From Zoogloeaceae bacterium (GTDB lineage: Bacteria > Pseudomonadota > Gammaproteobacteria > Burkholderiales > Rhodocyclaceae): a stretch of 33,471 nt of DNA. A program made the position numbers and the translations under genes. Below, piece after piece: positions 8,914-18,845 of this stretch (position 1 is its first letter; each line of letters starts with the position of its first letter). The stretch lies in contig JAISLJ010000146.1 in assembly GCA_031290955.1 (NCBI GenBank), forward strand, positions 1 to 33,471, read 5' to 3'. The notes under the pieces were generated by a model. It made no database searches. It was not told the origin of the DNA and saw nothing but the letters and a program-made list of their open reading frames with translations.

Positions 8914-9936
8914 TTACTTTACGTCCTGTTCCGCGCAAATATGCTCGGCGGATTTTTGGGGCCAGACAATTTCATCTTTTGCGTTCTTCAAAACCATTGT
9001 TCCACAAACCAAAGTCTCCAGGAGCACAAACTGCATGTTTCGATCAATCATCCCGAGCCGTCCCTCCTCCTTGACCCAGGCCAGACCATTTTCGGCAAAG
9101 TTCCCTGCGTCGTCGAAGCGCAGGGGAATGACGAACTTGCCCCGTTTGTCAATATAACCCACCTTGCCATTTTCCATGACGCCAGCTAGGCCATTGTCGG
9201 TAAAGGTGTATGCGAAATCGAAGCGCGGTGGAATGGCGAATTTTCCCTGCTTGCTGATGAATCCCCATTTTCCTTTCGCTTCGACGGCAGCCAGGCCGTT
9301 ATCGGCAAAAGACCACGCATCGTCGAAACGCGGCGGGATGATGAACTTTCCCTGCTGGTCGATGTATCCCCATTTGCCTTTTTCCTTGACGGGCGCTAGA
9401 CCGTTGTCGGCAAAGGGCCTTGCGTCGTCGAAACGCGACGGGATAACGAACTTGCCTTGTTGGTCAATGTATCCGCATTTGCCTTTTTCCATGACAGGCG
9501 CCAGGCCGCCGTCGGCAAAGCCCCATGTGGCGGCGAAACGTGGCGGGATGATGAACTTGCCTCGCTGGTCAATGAATCCCCATCCGCTATTTTCCTTGAC
9601 GGGCGCCAGACCATTGTCGGCAAAGGGCAGCGCCAAGTCGAAACGCAGCGGGATGATGAACTTTCCCTGCTGGTCGATGTATCCCCATTTGCCTTTTTCC
9701 TTGACGGGCGCCAGACCATTGTTGGCAAAGGGGAATGCGTCATCAAAACGAAGCGGGATGCGCAGTTCGCCTTTCCCGTTGATGTAACCGTATTGGCCAT
9801 GAAAGGAGATCATGCGCAAGTCCGCAGGATTGCTTTCCACACAGGCAGCCTCGCCGCCAACCATCAGCAACAGTACCGCGAAGCTCAAGAACAGCAGAGA
9901 TTTCAAAGGCAAAAGGAAAGGCATGATGTTCTCCAT
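8914..9936 (-). CDS. Secreted WG-repeat protein
   Basis: Signal peptide MENIMPFLLPLKSLLFLSFAVLLLMVGGEAACVES, then about 7 repeats of type KWGYIDQQGKFIIPPRFDDAxxFADNGLAPVKEKG. Confidence 0.88.
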   Translation of the reverse strand: MENIMPFLLPLKSLLFLSFAVLLLMVGGEAACVESNPADLRMISFHGQYGYINGKGELRIPLRFDDAFPFANNGLAPVKEKGKWGYIDQQGKFIIPLRFDLALPFADNGLAPVKENSGWGFIDQRGKFIIPPRFAATWGFADGGLAPVMEKGKCGYIDQQGKFVIPSRFDDARPFADNGLAPVKEKGKWGYIDQQGKFIIPPRFDDAWSFADNGLAAVEAKGKWGFISKQGKFAIPPRFDFAYTFTDNGLAGVMENGKVGYIDKRGKFVIPLRFDDAGNFAENGLAWVKEEGRLGMIDRNMQFVLLETLVCGTMVLKNAKDEIVWPQKSAEHICAEQDVK

Positions 9937-10028
9937 GAATTCGTTGGGAAAGAAGGGGGGTTCCCGCAAACGAAAAGTGTTCTCGGCATTGCCGGAAGGC
10001 AGGGGTTATTCTTTTTCATCTTTTTACT

Positions 10029-13000
10029 TTACATCCTGTTCCGCGCAAATCTGCTCGGCGGATTTGGGGGCCAGACGATTTCGTTCCTGGCGTTTTTCAG
10101 AACCATCGTCCCGCCGACTGAATCCCTGAAGAGCACGATCTGGTCATTTCGGTCGATGTACTTCACTTTGCCGTTCTCGGCGACAAAAGCCAGACCGTTG
10201 GCGGCAAAGCCATGCGCCTCGTCGAAACGCGGCGAGATAACGAACTTGCCCTGCGCATCCATATATCCCCATTTGCCATTCTCTTCCCGGACGGGGGCCA
10301 GACCGTTATCGGCAAAACTCCCCGCCACATCCATGAAAAAATCCCCTGCATCGCCGATACGCAGGAGAATGACAAATTCGCCTTGCCGGTCAATGAATCC
10401 CGTTTTGTCATTGTCCTGCGCAACCGCCAGGCCGTTACTGGCAAAGCCCTCCGTGCCGATGAAACGCGGGGGAATAACGAACGCGCCCTGTTGGTCAATG
10501 AACCCGTATTTGTGATTTTCCACGGCCAGAGCCAGGCCGTTGTCGGAAAAAGACCAGGCGTTTTCAAAGCGCGGGGGAATCACGAATTCGCCCCGCTGGT
10601 CAATGTAGCCCCATTTTCCCTTTTCCATGACGCAAGCCAGACCGTTGGCGGCAAAATCCCATGCTCCATCAAAACGCGGGGGGATCACGAATTCGCCTTG
10701 CGTGTCAACATATCCCCATTTTTCTTTCTTCCACCATTTAGCACTCCTTTCCCGAACGCAAGCCAGACCGTTGGCGGCAAAACTCCACGCGAAGCCGAAA
10801 TGCGGTGAAATGGCGAACTTGCCCTGTTGGTCAATGAATCCCCATTTGCCATTCTCCTGGACAGCCGCCAGACCATTGGCGGCAAAATCCATTGCGTCGT
10901 CAAAACGTGGCGGAATGACCAGTTCGCCTTGCCCATTGAGGTAGGCAAACTTGTTGTCAAAATCAATTGGCGACAGGCGGGTGGAATTTGTTGCTTCAGC
11001 GGAATTTTCGCTGGCGACCGAAGGCGCAGCCACCTCACGCGGGAGAGAGAGATCAGGAATCCGATCAGCGAATCCGGGCGGCCAGAGGATTTCGTCCTTG
11101 GCGTTCTTCAGCACCTTTGTTTCGCCCACAAAATCCTCGAAGAGCACGATCTGGCCGTTTCGGTCAATGATGCTCCATTTTCCCTCCTCCTTGACTTCCG
11201 CCAGACCATTGTCGGCAAAGTCCTCTGCCTCGTCGAAACGTGGCGGGATCACGTATTTTCCCTGCTGGTCAATGTATCCCCATTTACCCTTCTCTTCCAC
11301 CAGCGCCAGATCGTTACGGGCAAAATTATCTGCGTTGTCAAAACGCAGGGGGATTGCGTACTTACCTTGTCGGTCAATAAATCCCCATTTGTCACCCTCC
11401 CTGACCAGAGCCAGACCATTGTCGGCAAAGTCCTCTACCGCGTCGAAACGTGGCAGAATCACGTATTTTCCCTGCTGGTCAATGTATCCCCATTTTCCAT
11501 TTCCGGCCAAAACACAAGCCAGACCGTTGTCGGCAAATAGCCATGCGCTGTCGAAACGCGAGGGGATCACGTACTCGCCCTGCTGGTCAATATATCCCCA
11601 TTGCCCATCCTCATCGGCAACATGAGCCAGACCGTTCTTGGCGAAGTTCCCTACGTTGTCAAAACGCGGGGGGATTGCGTACTTACCCTGTCGGTCAATA
11701 AATCCCCATTCGTCACCCTCCCTGACGGGAGCCAGACCACTGTCGGCAAAGTTCCCTACCGCGTCGAAACGTAGCGGGATCACGTACTTTCCCTGCTGGT
11801 CAATGTATCCCCATTTTCCATTCTCCTTGACGTAAGCCAGAGCGTTGTCGGCAAAGGGCCATGCGGAGTCGAAACGCGATGGGATGACGTACTTGCCCTG
11901 CTGGTCAATGAATCCCCATTTGCCATCCTCTTCGACAGGGGCCAGATCGTTGCCATCAAACCCACATGCGTTATCGAAATGCGGGGGGATAACGTACTTG
12001 CCCTGTTGGTCAATAAATCCCCATTTTTCCTTCTCTTCCACCAGCGCCAGACCGTTGCCATCAAACACCCATGCCTCGTCAAAATGCGGAGGAATGCACA
12101 ATTCTCCTCTTCCATTGATATAGCCGTATTTGCCATCAAACAGGATTCGCAACAAGTGCGCGGAATTTGTTGCCTCAGCAGCGGAATTATCGCTGGCGAC
12201 CGAAGGCGCAGCCACCTCACGCGAGAGAGATATATCAAGAATCCGATCAGCGAGCTTGAGCGGCCAGAGAATTTCGTCTTTGGCGTTCTTCAGCACCTTT
12301 GTTTCGCCAATGAAATCCTCGAAAAGTACCACCTCTCCCTTCCGGTCAATGACCATCCGCTTGCCATCTTCTTCGACACAGGCCAGACCGTTATCGGAAA
12401 ATTCGCCTGCCTTGTTGAAACGCCGTAGAATAACATACTTGCCCTGTTGGTCAATGTAGCCCCACTTTCCTTTCTCCCCCCATTTACCCTGGACTGGAGT
12501 CAGACCACTGGTGATAAATTTTTCGTCAACAAACCTGCCCTGTTGGTCAACGAACCTCCATTTGCCATCTTTCTTGACACGAGCCAGACCGTCGTCGGCA
12601 AAATGCCATGTGAAGTCAAAGCTAAATGTGTCGTCAAAACGCGGGGGAATGACAAACCTACCCCGCTGATCAATATATCCCCATTTTCCATTCTCTTTGA
12701 CGGAGGCCAGACCGTTGGCGGCAAAAGTTTCTGCTCTATCGAAACGCGGGGGGATGACAAACTCGCCCTGCTGATCGATGTATCCCCATTTGCCATTCTC
12801 CACCTCCCGGACCGGAGCCAGGCCATTCTTGGCAAAATCGTCTGCGTGGTCGAAACGCGGGGGGATGACGTACTCGCCTTGCCTGTTGATGTACCCGAAT
12901 TTTCCCATATCTTCTTCAGCATCTTCTACGACGGAAGCCAGACCATTATCGGCAAAGCTGCCTGCTATCGTGAAGCGCGGGGGAATTACGTACACACCCT

Positions 13001-14462
13001 GCCGGTCAATGTACCCGTATTTACCATTCTCCATGTCAATGACGCAAGCCAGACCGCTGTCGTCAAAGCCCAGAGTGTCTTCAAAATGCGGGGCAATGAC
13101 GATCTCGCCCTGCCGGTCAAGAAATCCCCATTTGCCATCCTTTTGGACAGGAATCCGATCCTTGTCAAAATCTTCTATGGAAACGTTTGTGCTGTCGAAA
13201 CGCGGCGGGATGCGCAATTCTCCCTTTCCATTGATATAGCCATATTTGCCATCAAACTGGATGGGTGACAGGCGGTCAGGATTTATTCCTTCGCAGGAGA
13301 TGGAATCCTCACCGATGGCCAGTGGTACAGCCGTATCGCAAATCCGGGTAGCGCGTTCGGAAGGCCAGACGATTTCGTTCCTGGCGTTTTTCAGAACCTT
13401 TGTCCTGCCGACAAAATCCTCGAAGAGCACAATTTGCCCCTTCCGGTTGATGACCATCCGCTTGCCCTTTTCTTCGACACAAGCCAGACAGTTGTCGACA
13501 AAATCCTCTGCTTCGTCGAGGCGCGGGGGAACGATGTATTTGCCCTGCTGGTCAATGTATCCCCATTTTCCTTTCTTCCACCATTTTCCCTTCTCTTTGA
13601 CCAAAGCCAGACCGTTGTCGGCAAAGATCCCTGCGTCGTCGAAACACGGATGGATACGGAATTTTCCCTGCTTGTCGATGTATCCCCATTTGCCACGCTC
13701 CTTGACGGGAGCCAGACCGTTATCGGCAAAATCCCATGCTTCGTCGAAACGCGGGGAAATCATGAATCTGCCCCGTTGATCAATGTACCCATATTTGCCC
13801 TTCTCCGCGACGGCAGCCCGACCGTTATCGGCAAAGAATCCTGCCTTGTCGAAGCGCGGCGGGATGGCGAATTTTCCCTGCGAATCAATGTATCCCCATT
13901 TGCCCTTCTCTTTGACCAGCGCCAGACCGTTATCAGAAAAACCCCATGTTTCGTCGAAACGCGGGGAGATGACGAACTCGCCTTGCGGGTCAATGAACCC
14001 ATATCTGCCTTTCTCTTTGGCCGGGGCCAGGCCATTGTCGGCAAAGCGCCCTGCGAAGTCGAAACGCGGCGGGATCACGTATTCGCCTTGCAGTCCAATG
14101 TACCCATCTTTGCCATTCTCTTCAACAGGAGCCAGACCATTATCGGAAAAAGCCCCTGCGTGATCAAAACGCAGCGGGATGACGTACTTGCCCTGCACAT
14201 CAATGTATCCCCATCTCTCCTTCTCCTGGACACCCGCCAGACCGTTGTTGGCAAAGTCCCCTACTTCGTCAAAACGTGGTGGAATGACCAATTCGCCTTT
14301 TTCATTGAGATAACCGTATTTTCCCTCAAACTGGATCGGGAACAAGCTTGCGGAATTTGTTTCTTCACAGGCGGAATCATCGTCGACAGCCAGCGGAATC
14401 GCCGCCCCATCCTGGAACCGCATGGATTGCAAACGACGGAAAATGGACATGGCAGTCTCCAT
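10029..14462 (-). CDS. Very large WG-repeat protein (1477 aa) made of four fused modules
   Basis: Dozens of WG repeats (KWGYIDQQGKYVIPPRFD…). Four module ends carry the cap (I/N)(D/R)…VLFEDFVGETKVLKNAKDEILWP, three of them followed by linkers that resemble the mature N-terminus of the standalone protein. Confidence 0.85.
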   Translation of the reverse strand: METAMSIFRRLQSMRFQDGAAIPLAVDDDSACEETNSASLFPIQFEGKYGYLNEKGELVIPPRFDEVGDFANNGLAGVQEKERWGYIDVQGKYVIPLRFDHAGAFSDNGLAPVEENGKDGYIGLQGEYVIPPRFDFAGRFADNGLAPAKEKGRYGFIDPQGEFVISPRFDETWGFSDNGLALVKEKGKWGYIDSQGKFAIPPRFDKAGFFADNGRAAVAEKGKYGYIDQRGRFMISPRFDEAWDFADNGLAPVKERGKWGYIDKQGKFRIHPCFDDAGIFADNGLALVKEKGKWWKKGKWGYIDQQGKYIVPPRLDEAEDFVDNCLACVEEKGKRMVINRKGQIVLFEDFVGRTKVLKNARNEIVWPSERATRICDTAVPLAIGEDSISCEGINPDRLSPIQFDGKYGYINGKGELRIPPRFDSTNVSIEDFDKDRIPVQKDGKWGFLDRQGEIVIAPHFEDTLGFDDSGLACVIDMENGKYGYIDRQGVYVIPPRFTIAGSFADNGLASVVEDAEEDMGKFGYINRQGEYVIPPRFDHADDFAKNGLAPVREVENGKWGYIDQQGEFVIPPRFDRAETFAANGLASVKENGKWGYIDQRGRFVIPPRFDDTFSFDFTWHFADDGLARVKKDGKWRFVDQQGRFVDEKFITSGLTPVQGKWGEKGKWGYIDQQGKYVILRRFNKAGEFSDNGLACVEEDGKRMVIDRKGEVVLFEDFIGETKVLKNAKDEILWPLKLADRILDISLSREVAAPSVASDNSAAEATNSAHLLRILFDGKYGYINGRGELCIPPHFDEAWVFDGNGLALVEEKEKWGFIDQQGKYVIPPHFDNACGFDGNDLAPVEEDGKWGFIDQQGKYVIPSRFDSAWPFADNALAYVKENGKWGYIDQQGKYVIPLRFDAVGNFADSGLAPVREGDEWGFIDRQGKYAIPPRFDNVGNFAKNGLAHVADEDGQWGYIDQQGEYVIPSRFDSAWLFADNGLACVLAGNGKWGYIDQQGKYVILPRFDAVEDFADNGLALVREGDKWGFIDRQGKYAIPLRFDNADNFARNDLALVEEKGKWGYIDQQGKYVIPPRFDEAEDFADNGLAEVKEEGKWSIIDRNGQIVLFEDFVGETKVLKNAKDEILWPPGFADRIPDLSLPREVAAPSVASENSAEATNSTRLSPIDFDNKFAYLNGQGELVIPPRFDDAMDFAANGLAAVQENGKWGFIDQQGKFAISPHFGFAWSFAANGLACVRERSAKWWKKEKWGYVDTQGEFVIPPRFDGAWDFAANGLACVMEKGKWGYIDQRGEFVIPPRFENAWSFSDNGLALAVENHKYGFIDQQGAFVIPPRFIGTEGFASNGLAVAQDNDKTGFIDRQGEFVILLRIGDAGDFFMDVAGSFADNGLAPVREENGKWGYMDAQGKFVISPRFDEAHGFAANGLAFVAENGKVKYIDRNDQIVLFRDSVGGTMVLKNARNEIVWPPNPPSRFARNRM

Positions 14463-14875
14463 GAATCAGGAAAGGCAAGAAAAATACACGAAATATGCAA
14501 GAAAAGCAATGCGGATACAGGCGCGGTTGTTTGCCTCTCTCCTGCATCCGGGCATTCTCTTCGTCATTGTGAAGGAATGTCTGAACAAGTCCCTTTTCCG
14601 AAAAACAAATCTAATAAAATCAATGATATAAACTGCTGGCCTGGGACTTTTTCAGCGTTTCCTGAACGGAGCGGCACTTCCGCAAGCAGCGATACTGCGA
14701 GCAGAAAGGGGAAATGGCGACACGATTTCTTTTTGTCGTCTGGCAGCGTGGTTCTTCGTTCCGCACAAATCTGCCCGAATCCTATTTCTCGGCTGGACTT
14801 CTGCTTCGTCGCGCCCGCCCCGACACCAATTCCACGCCTTGCGGCGAAAGTACTGGCGTCTTGCGGCAGTATCCC

Positions 14876-14914
14876 AAAAAGAAAACGCGGCGGGAAATGC
14901 GATTTCCCGCCGCG
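14876..14914 (-). terminator. Rho-independent terminator downstream of pilU
   Basis: Perfect 13-bp stem CGCGGCGGGAAAT-GCG-ATTTCCCGCCGCG (14886-14914), followed on the minus strand by TTTTCTTTTT. Confidence 0.75.
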
Positions 14915-14965
14915 ATCCCCCACAGTTTTTAAAGTTGCCGTCCGCCAAGACTCCGCCAGGACGAC

Positions 14966-16132
14966 TCAGAAGGTTTGTTCTGGTTCGCTTTCCTCTTCCG
15001 TGATACCCAAGTGGCCGATGTGCGACATCAGGTCGTGGTTGGCGGTGTGGCGGCTCTTCAGTTTGATTTGCAGGCGCAGGTCGTTTACCGCGTCCGCGTT
15101 GCGCAGGGCGTCCTCGTAGGTGATGAGGTCCGCTTCGTAGAGGTCGAAAAGCGCCTGGTCGAAAGTCTGCATGCCCTGTTCGCGGGATTTCTTCATGATT
15201 TCCTTGATGAACGGCACATCGCCCTTGAAGATCAGGTCGGCGATCAAAGGAGAGTTGAGCATCACCTCCACCGCCGCCACCCGGCCCTTGCTGTTCTTCA
15301 TGGGAATCAGGCGCTGGGAGACGAAGGCGCGCAGATTGAGGGACAAATCCATCAGGAACTGCTGCCGACGCTCCGCCGGGAAGAAGTTCACGATCCGGTC
15401 AATCGCCTGGTTGGCGTTGTTGGCGTGCAGGGTCGCCATGCACAGGTGGCCGGTTTCCGAGAAGGCAATGGCGTATTCCATGGTTTCCCGGTCACGGATT
15501 TCCCCCATCAGCACCACGTCCGGCGCTTGCCGCAGGGTGTTCTTGAGCGCGGTATCCCAGTTCTCGGTATCCAGCCCGATTTCGCGCTGGGTGATGATGC
15601 AGTTCTTGTGCTCGTGCACATACTCGATCGGGTTTTCGATGGTGATGATGTGGCCGTTGCTGTTCTCGTTGCGGTAATTGATGAGCGCCGCCAAGGACGA
15701 GGTCTTGCCGCTGCTGGTGCCCCCCACGAGAACCACGAGGCCGCGCTTGATGAGCGAGACATCCTTCAGGATGGGCGGCAAGCCCAGTTCCTCAATGGTC
15801 GGGATATGCGCGTTGATGGTGCGCAACACCAAACCCACCCGTCCTTGCTGGATGAAGGCATTGGCCCGGAAGCGCCCGATGCCCGTTGGCGAAATGGCGA
15901 AGTTGCATTCCTTGGTGGCCTCGAATTCGGCCGCCTGGCGATCATTCATAACGGAATGCGCCAATTCCGTGGTGTGCTGCGGCGTCAGCGCCTGGTTGGA
16001 AATCGGCATGACCCGACCGTCGATCTTGATGGCAGGGGGATAGCCGACGGTAATGAAAAGATCGGATGCCTTCTTGCTGACCATGAGGCGCAGAAGGTCA
16101 TAGACGAAATTGAGTGCCTGATCGCGTTCCAT
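14966..16132 (-). CDS. pilU: Type IV pilus retraction ATPase paralog PilU
   Basis: 388-aa PilT/PilU ATPase; Walker A GGTSSGKT, Asp box GEIRDRETM, ATLHANNANQAIDRI; PilU-like C-terminus, adjacent to pilT. Confidence 0.92.
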   Translation of the reverse strand: MERDQALNFVYDLLRLMVSKKASDLFITVGYPPAIKIDGRVMPISNQALTPQHTTELAHSVMNDRQAAEFEATKECNFAISPTGIGRFRANAFIQQGRVGLVLRTINAHIPTIEELGLPPILKDVSLIKRGLVVLVGGTSSGKTSSLAALINYRNENSNGHIITIENPIEYVHEHKNCIITQREIGLDTENWDTALKNTLRQAPDVVLMGEIRDRETMEYAIAFSETGHLCMATLHANNANQAIDRIVNFFPAERRQQFLMDLSLNLRAFVSQRLIPMKNSKGRVAAVEVMLNSPLIADLIFKGDVPFIKEIMKKSREQGMQTFDQALFDLYEADLITYEDALRNADAVNDLRLQIKLKSRHTANHDLMSHIGHLGITEEESEPEQTF

Positions 16133-16169
16133 GCTGATGTCTCCATGAATGAATGATTGGAAATGGCTG

Positions 16170-17216
16170 TCAGTCGCCCGCGAACGCTGACTTGTCCACC
16201 GCCCGGATGCGGGCTTCCGCCGCCGAAACGATATTGTTCTTCACGAGTTCCTTCAGGTTCTGGTCAAGCGTTTGCATGCCCAGGGATTGCCCGGTCTGGA
16301 TGGCGGAATACATCTGCGCCACCTTGTTTTCCCGGATAAGGTTGCGGATGGCGTGGGTGCCGATCATGATCTCGTAGGCCGCTACCCGACCGCTGCCGTC
16401 CTTCACTTTCAGGAGTGTCTGCGAGATGACCGCGCGCAATGATTCGGAAAGCATGGTGCGCAGCATATCCTTTTCTTCCGCCGGAAACACGTCGATGATC
16501 CGGTCTACCGTCTTGGCCGCCGAGGAGGTGTGCAGGGTGGCGAACACCAGGTGGCCCGTTTCCGCCGCCGTCATGGCGAGGCGGATGGTTTCCAGGTCGC
16601 GCATTTCGCCGACGAGGATCGTGTCCGGGTCTTCCCGCAGGGCGGAGCGCAGCGCGTTGGCGAATGACAGGGTGTGCGGCCCCACTTCCCGCTGGTTGAT
16701 CACGCATTTCCTTGGGACATGCACGAATTCGATCGGGTCTTCGATGGTGAGGACATGGTTGAATTCGTTGTCGTTGATGTAATCCACCATCGCCGCAAGC
16801 GTCGTGGATTTGCCGGAACCCGTCGCCCCGGTGACAAGCACGATCCCCCGTGGGGTGGAGGCAATGTCCCGGAAGATCTTCGGACAGTTGAGTTCATCGA
16901 ACGTGAGCACCTTGGAGGGAATGGTCCGGAAGACCGCCCCCGCACCACGATCCTGCACGAAGGCATTGACCCGGAAGCGGGCCAGGTTGGCGATGGCAAA
17001 GGAAAAGTCAATCTCCAGGTTTTCCTCGTATGCCTTGCGTTGCGAATCGCTCATGATCTCATAGATCATGTTGTGCACTTCCGTGTGCGTCATCACGGGC
17101 AGGTTGATCTTGCGGATGTCGCCATGCACGCGGATCATGGGAGGAAGGCCGGCGGAAAGGTGCAGGTCGGATGCCTGGTTCTTGACGCCGAATGCGAGAA
17201 GTTCAGTAATGTCCAT
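16170..17216 (-). CDS. pilT: Type IV pilus twitching motility ATPase PilT
   Basis: MDITELLAFGVKNQASDLHLSAGLPPMIRVHGDIRKINLP…, Walker A GATGSGKST, GEMRDLETIRLAMTAAETGHLVFATLHTSSAAKT. Confidence 0.95.
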   Translation of the reverse strand: MDITELLAFGVKNQASDLHLSAGLPPMIRVHGDIRKINLPVMTHTEVHNMIYEIMSDSQRKAYEENLEIDFSFAIANLARFRVNAFVQDRGAGAVFRTIPSKVLTFDELNCPKIFRDIASTPRGIVLVTGATGSGKSTTLAAMVDYINDNEFNHVLTIEDPIEFVHVPRKCVINQREVGPHTLSFANALRSALREDPDTILVGEMRDLETIRLAMTAAETGHLVFATLHTSSAAKTVDRIIDVFPAEEKDMLRTMLSESLRAVISQTLLKVKDGSGRVAAYEIMIGTHAIRNLIRENKVAQMYSAIQTGQSLGMQTLDQNLKELVKNNIVSAAEARIRAVDKSAFAGD

Positions 17217-17313
17217 AGTCGGGTTCCGGTAATTGGCTTTGTTGAATCGCCACACAGTATACTGCACGAGATGCACGAGCTGCGCATGAAGCACAACATC
17301 ATTCCAAGCGATT

Positions 17314-18024
17314 ATGAACGAAATTACCAGGAATCTGCAAGCGGTTCGGGAGAAAATCTGGAAAACCGCGTGCAGTGTGGCAAGAAAACCGGAAGGAATC
17401 CGTCTGTTGGCGGTGAGCAAGACGCATCCGGTTGCCAGCCTGCTGGAGGCGATTGCGGCTGGGCAGCGGGATTTTGGCGAAAACTACGTCCAGGAAGGCG
17501 TCGGCAAAATCCACGTGCTCCGCGAACGCTTGCCGGAAGTGCCGCTGGTTTGGCATTTCATCGGCCCCCTGCAAGGCAACAAGACCCGGCTGGTCGCCGA
17601 GCATTTCGACTGGGTGCACACCATCGACCGCATCCGGATCGCCGAGCGCCTTGCCGCCCAGCGCCCGGCCTCCCTGCCGCCGCTCCAGGTTTGTGTGCAG
17701 GTAAACATTTCCGGGGAGGCGACGAAAAGCGGCGTCCCGCCGACAGAGGTTCCCGAACTGTGCCGCGCTGTGGCAGAATTGCCACGCCTTGCCCTGCGCG
17801 GACTGATGAGCATCCCCGCGCCGGAAACGGATTTCGAGCGCCAGCGCCCTGCCCTGCGCGCCCTGCGGCAAATCTTCCTCGCCCTCAGGGACGAGGGGAT
17901 GGCGCTGGATACCCTCTCGATGGGCATGACTCACGATCTGGAAGCCGCCATCTTGGAGGGAAGCACGCTGGTGCGCGTGGGCACAGCCATCTTTGGAACG
18001 AGAGAAACGAGAACATCCACATGA
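17314..18024 (+). CDS. yggS: YggS family PLP homeostasis protein
   Basis: LLAVSKTHPV, DFGENYVQEGVGKI, WHFIGPLQGNKTRLV, LSMGMTHDLEAAILEGSTLVRVGTAIFGTR. Confidence 0.93.
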   Translation: MNEITRNLQAVREKIWKTACSVARKPEGIRLLAVSKTHPVASLLEAIAAGQRDFGENYVQEGVGKIHVLRERLPEVPLVWHFIGPLQGNKTRLVAEHFDWVHTIDRIRIAERLAAQRPASLPPLQVCVQVNISGEATKSGVPPTEVPELCRAVAELPRLALRGLMSIPAPETDFERQRPALRALRQIFLALRDEGMALDTLSMGMTHDLEAAILEGSTLVRVGTAIFGTRETRTST

Positions 18025-18845
18025 AGATTACCTTCATCGGCGGCGGCAACATGGCCTCCGCCCTGATTGGCGGCCTCCTCCGGCAGGCGGCGGCGCCTGC
18101 GGATATCCTGGTGGTGGAGCCGCAGGCGGCGCAGCGCGCCCGGCTCGCCGAAACCTTCGGCGTCACGCCCTTGGCCGCGCCCGAACCTGCGGCCCTCGCC
18201 TCCGAGGTGCTCGTCCTTGCCGTCAAGCCACAGCAAATGCGCGCGGCCATCGCCCCGCTCGCCGGGCAGTTGTGCCACCAGATCGTGGTGAGCATCGCTG
18301 CGGGCCTCACGCTCGGGACGCTCTCCGGCTGGCTGGAAGGCTACCGGCGCATCGTGCGGGTCATGCCCAACACGCCCGCCCTGATTGGCGCGGGCATGTC
18401 CGGCCTCTGCGCCCTGCCGGACGTTGCCCTGAGCGAGCGGCTGGTGGTCGAGCGCATTCTGGAGACTGCGGGCGCAATCCTGTGGGTTGAGGACGAAGCC
18501 CGGATGGATGCCATCACCGCCATTTCGGGGAGCGGCCCGGCCTATCTTTTCTTCTTCATCGAGGCGCTGGAAAAAGCCGCCGTCGAACTGGGCTTTCCGG
18601 CAGAGGCGGCGCGGCTCCTGGCAATCGAGACCACGCTGGGCGCGGCGCGGCTTGCCGCCGATTCCGGGGAAGCGCCCGCAATCCTGCGCGAGCGGGTTAC
18701 GTCCCCTAGCGGAACGACGGCGGCGGCGCTTGCCGTCCTGCGGGAGAACGGCGTTGCCGAAGGAATCATCGCGGGCGCGAAGGCCGCAGAAGCGCGGGGA
18801 CGGGAACTTTCCGCGCAACTGGCGGATCTGCGAGGGAATCCCTGA
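18021..18845 (+). CDS. proC: Pyrroline-5-carboxylate reductase
   Basis: MKITFIGGGNMASALIGGLLRQ, RVMPNTPALIGAGMSGL, AISGSGPAYLFFFIEAL, VTSPSGTTAAALAVL. Confidence 0.95.
   Translation: MKITFIGGGNMASALIGGLLRQAAAPADILVVEPQAAQRARLAETFGVTPLAAPEPAALASEVLVLAVKPQQMRAAIAPLAGQLCHQIVVSIAAGLTLGTLSGWLEGYRRIVRVMPNTPALIGAGMSGLCALPDVALSERLVVERILETAGAILWVEDEARMDAITAISGSGPAYLFFFIEALEKAAVELGFPAEAARLLAIETTLGAARLAADSGEAPAILRERVTSPSGTTAAALAVLRENGVAEGIIAGAKAAEARGRELSAQLADLRGNP

Noticed and set aside
8914-14462. Regularly repeated DNA blocks (about 75 bp) as a CRISPR-like array
   Set aside because: The repeats are in-frame WG-repeat codons with variable lengths and open reading frames throughout; protein repeats, not CRISPR.
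14564-14923. 119-aa minus-strand ORF between pilU and the WG cluster
   Set aside because: Contains the pilU terminator hairpin and has no recognisable domain; unlikely coding.
16674-18845. 723-aa plus-strand ORF start region antisense to pilT and out of frame with yggS
   Set aside because: Only its 3' portion (from 18021) is real, as proC; the rest is read-through of shadow frames.
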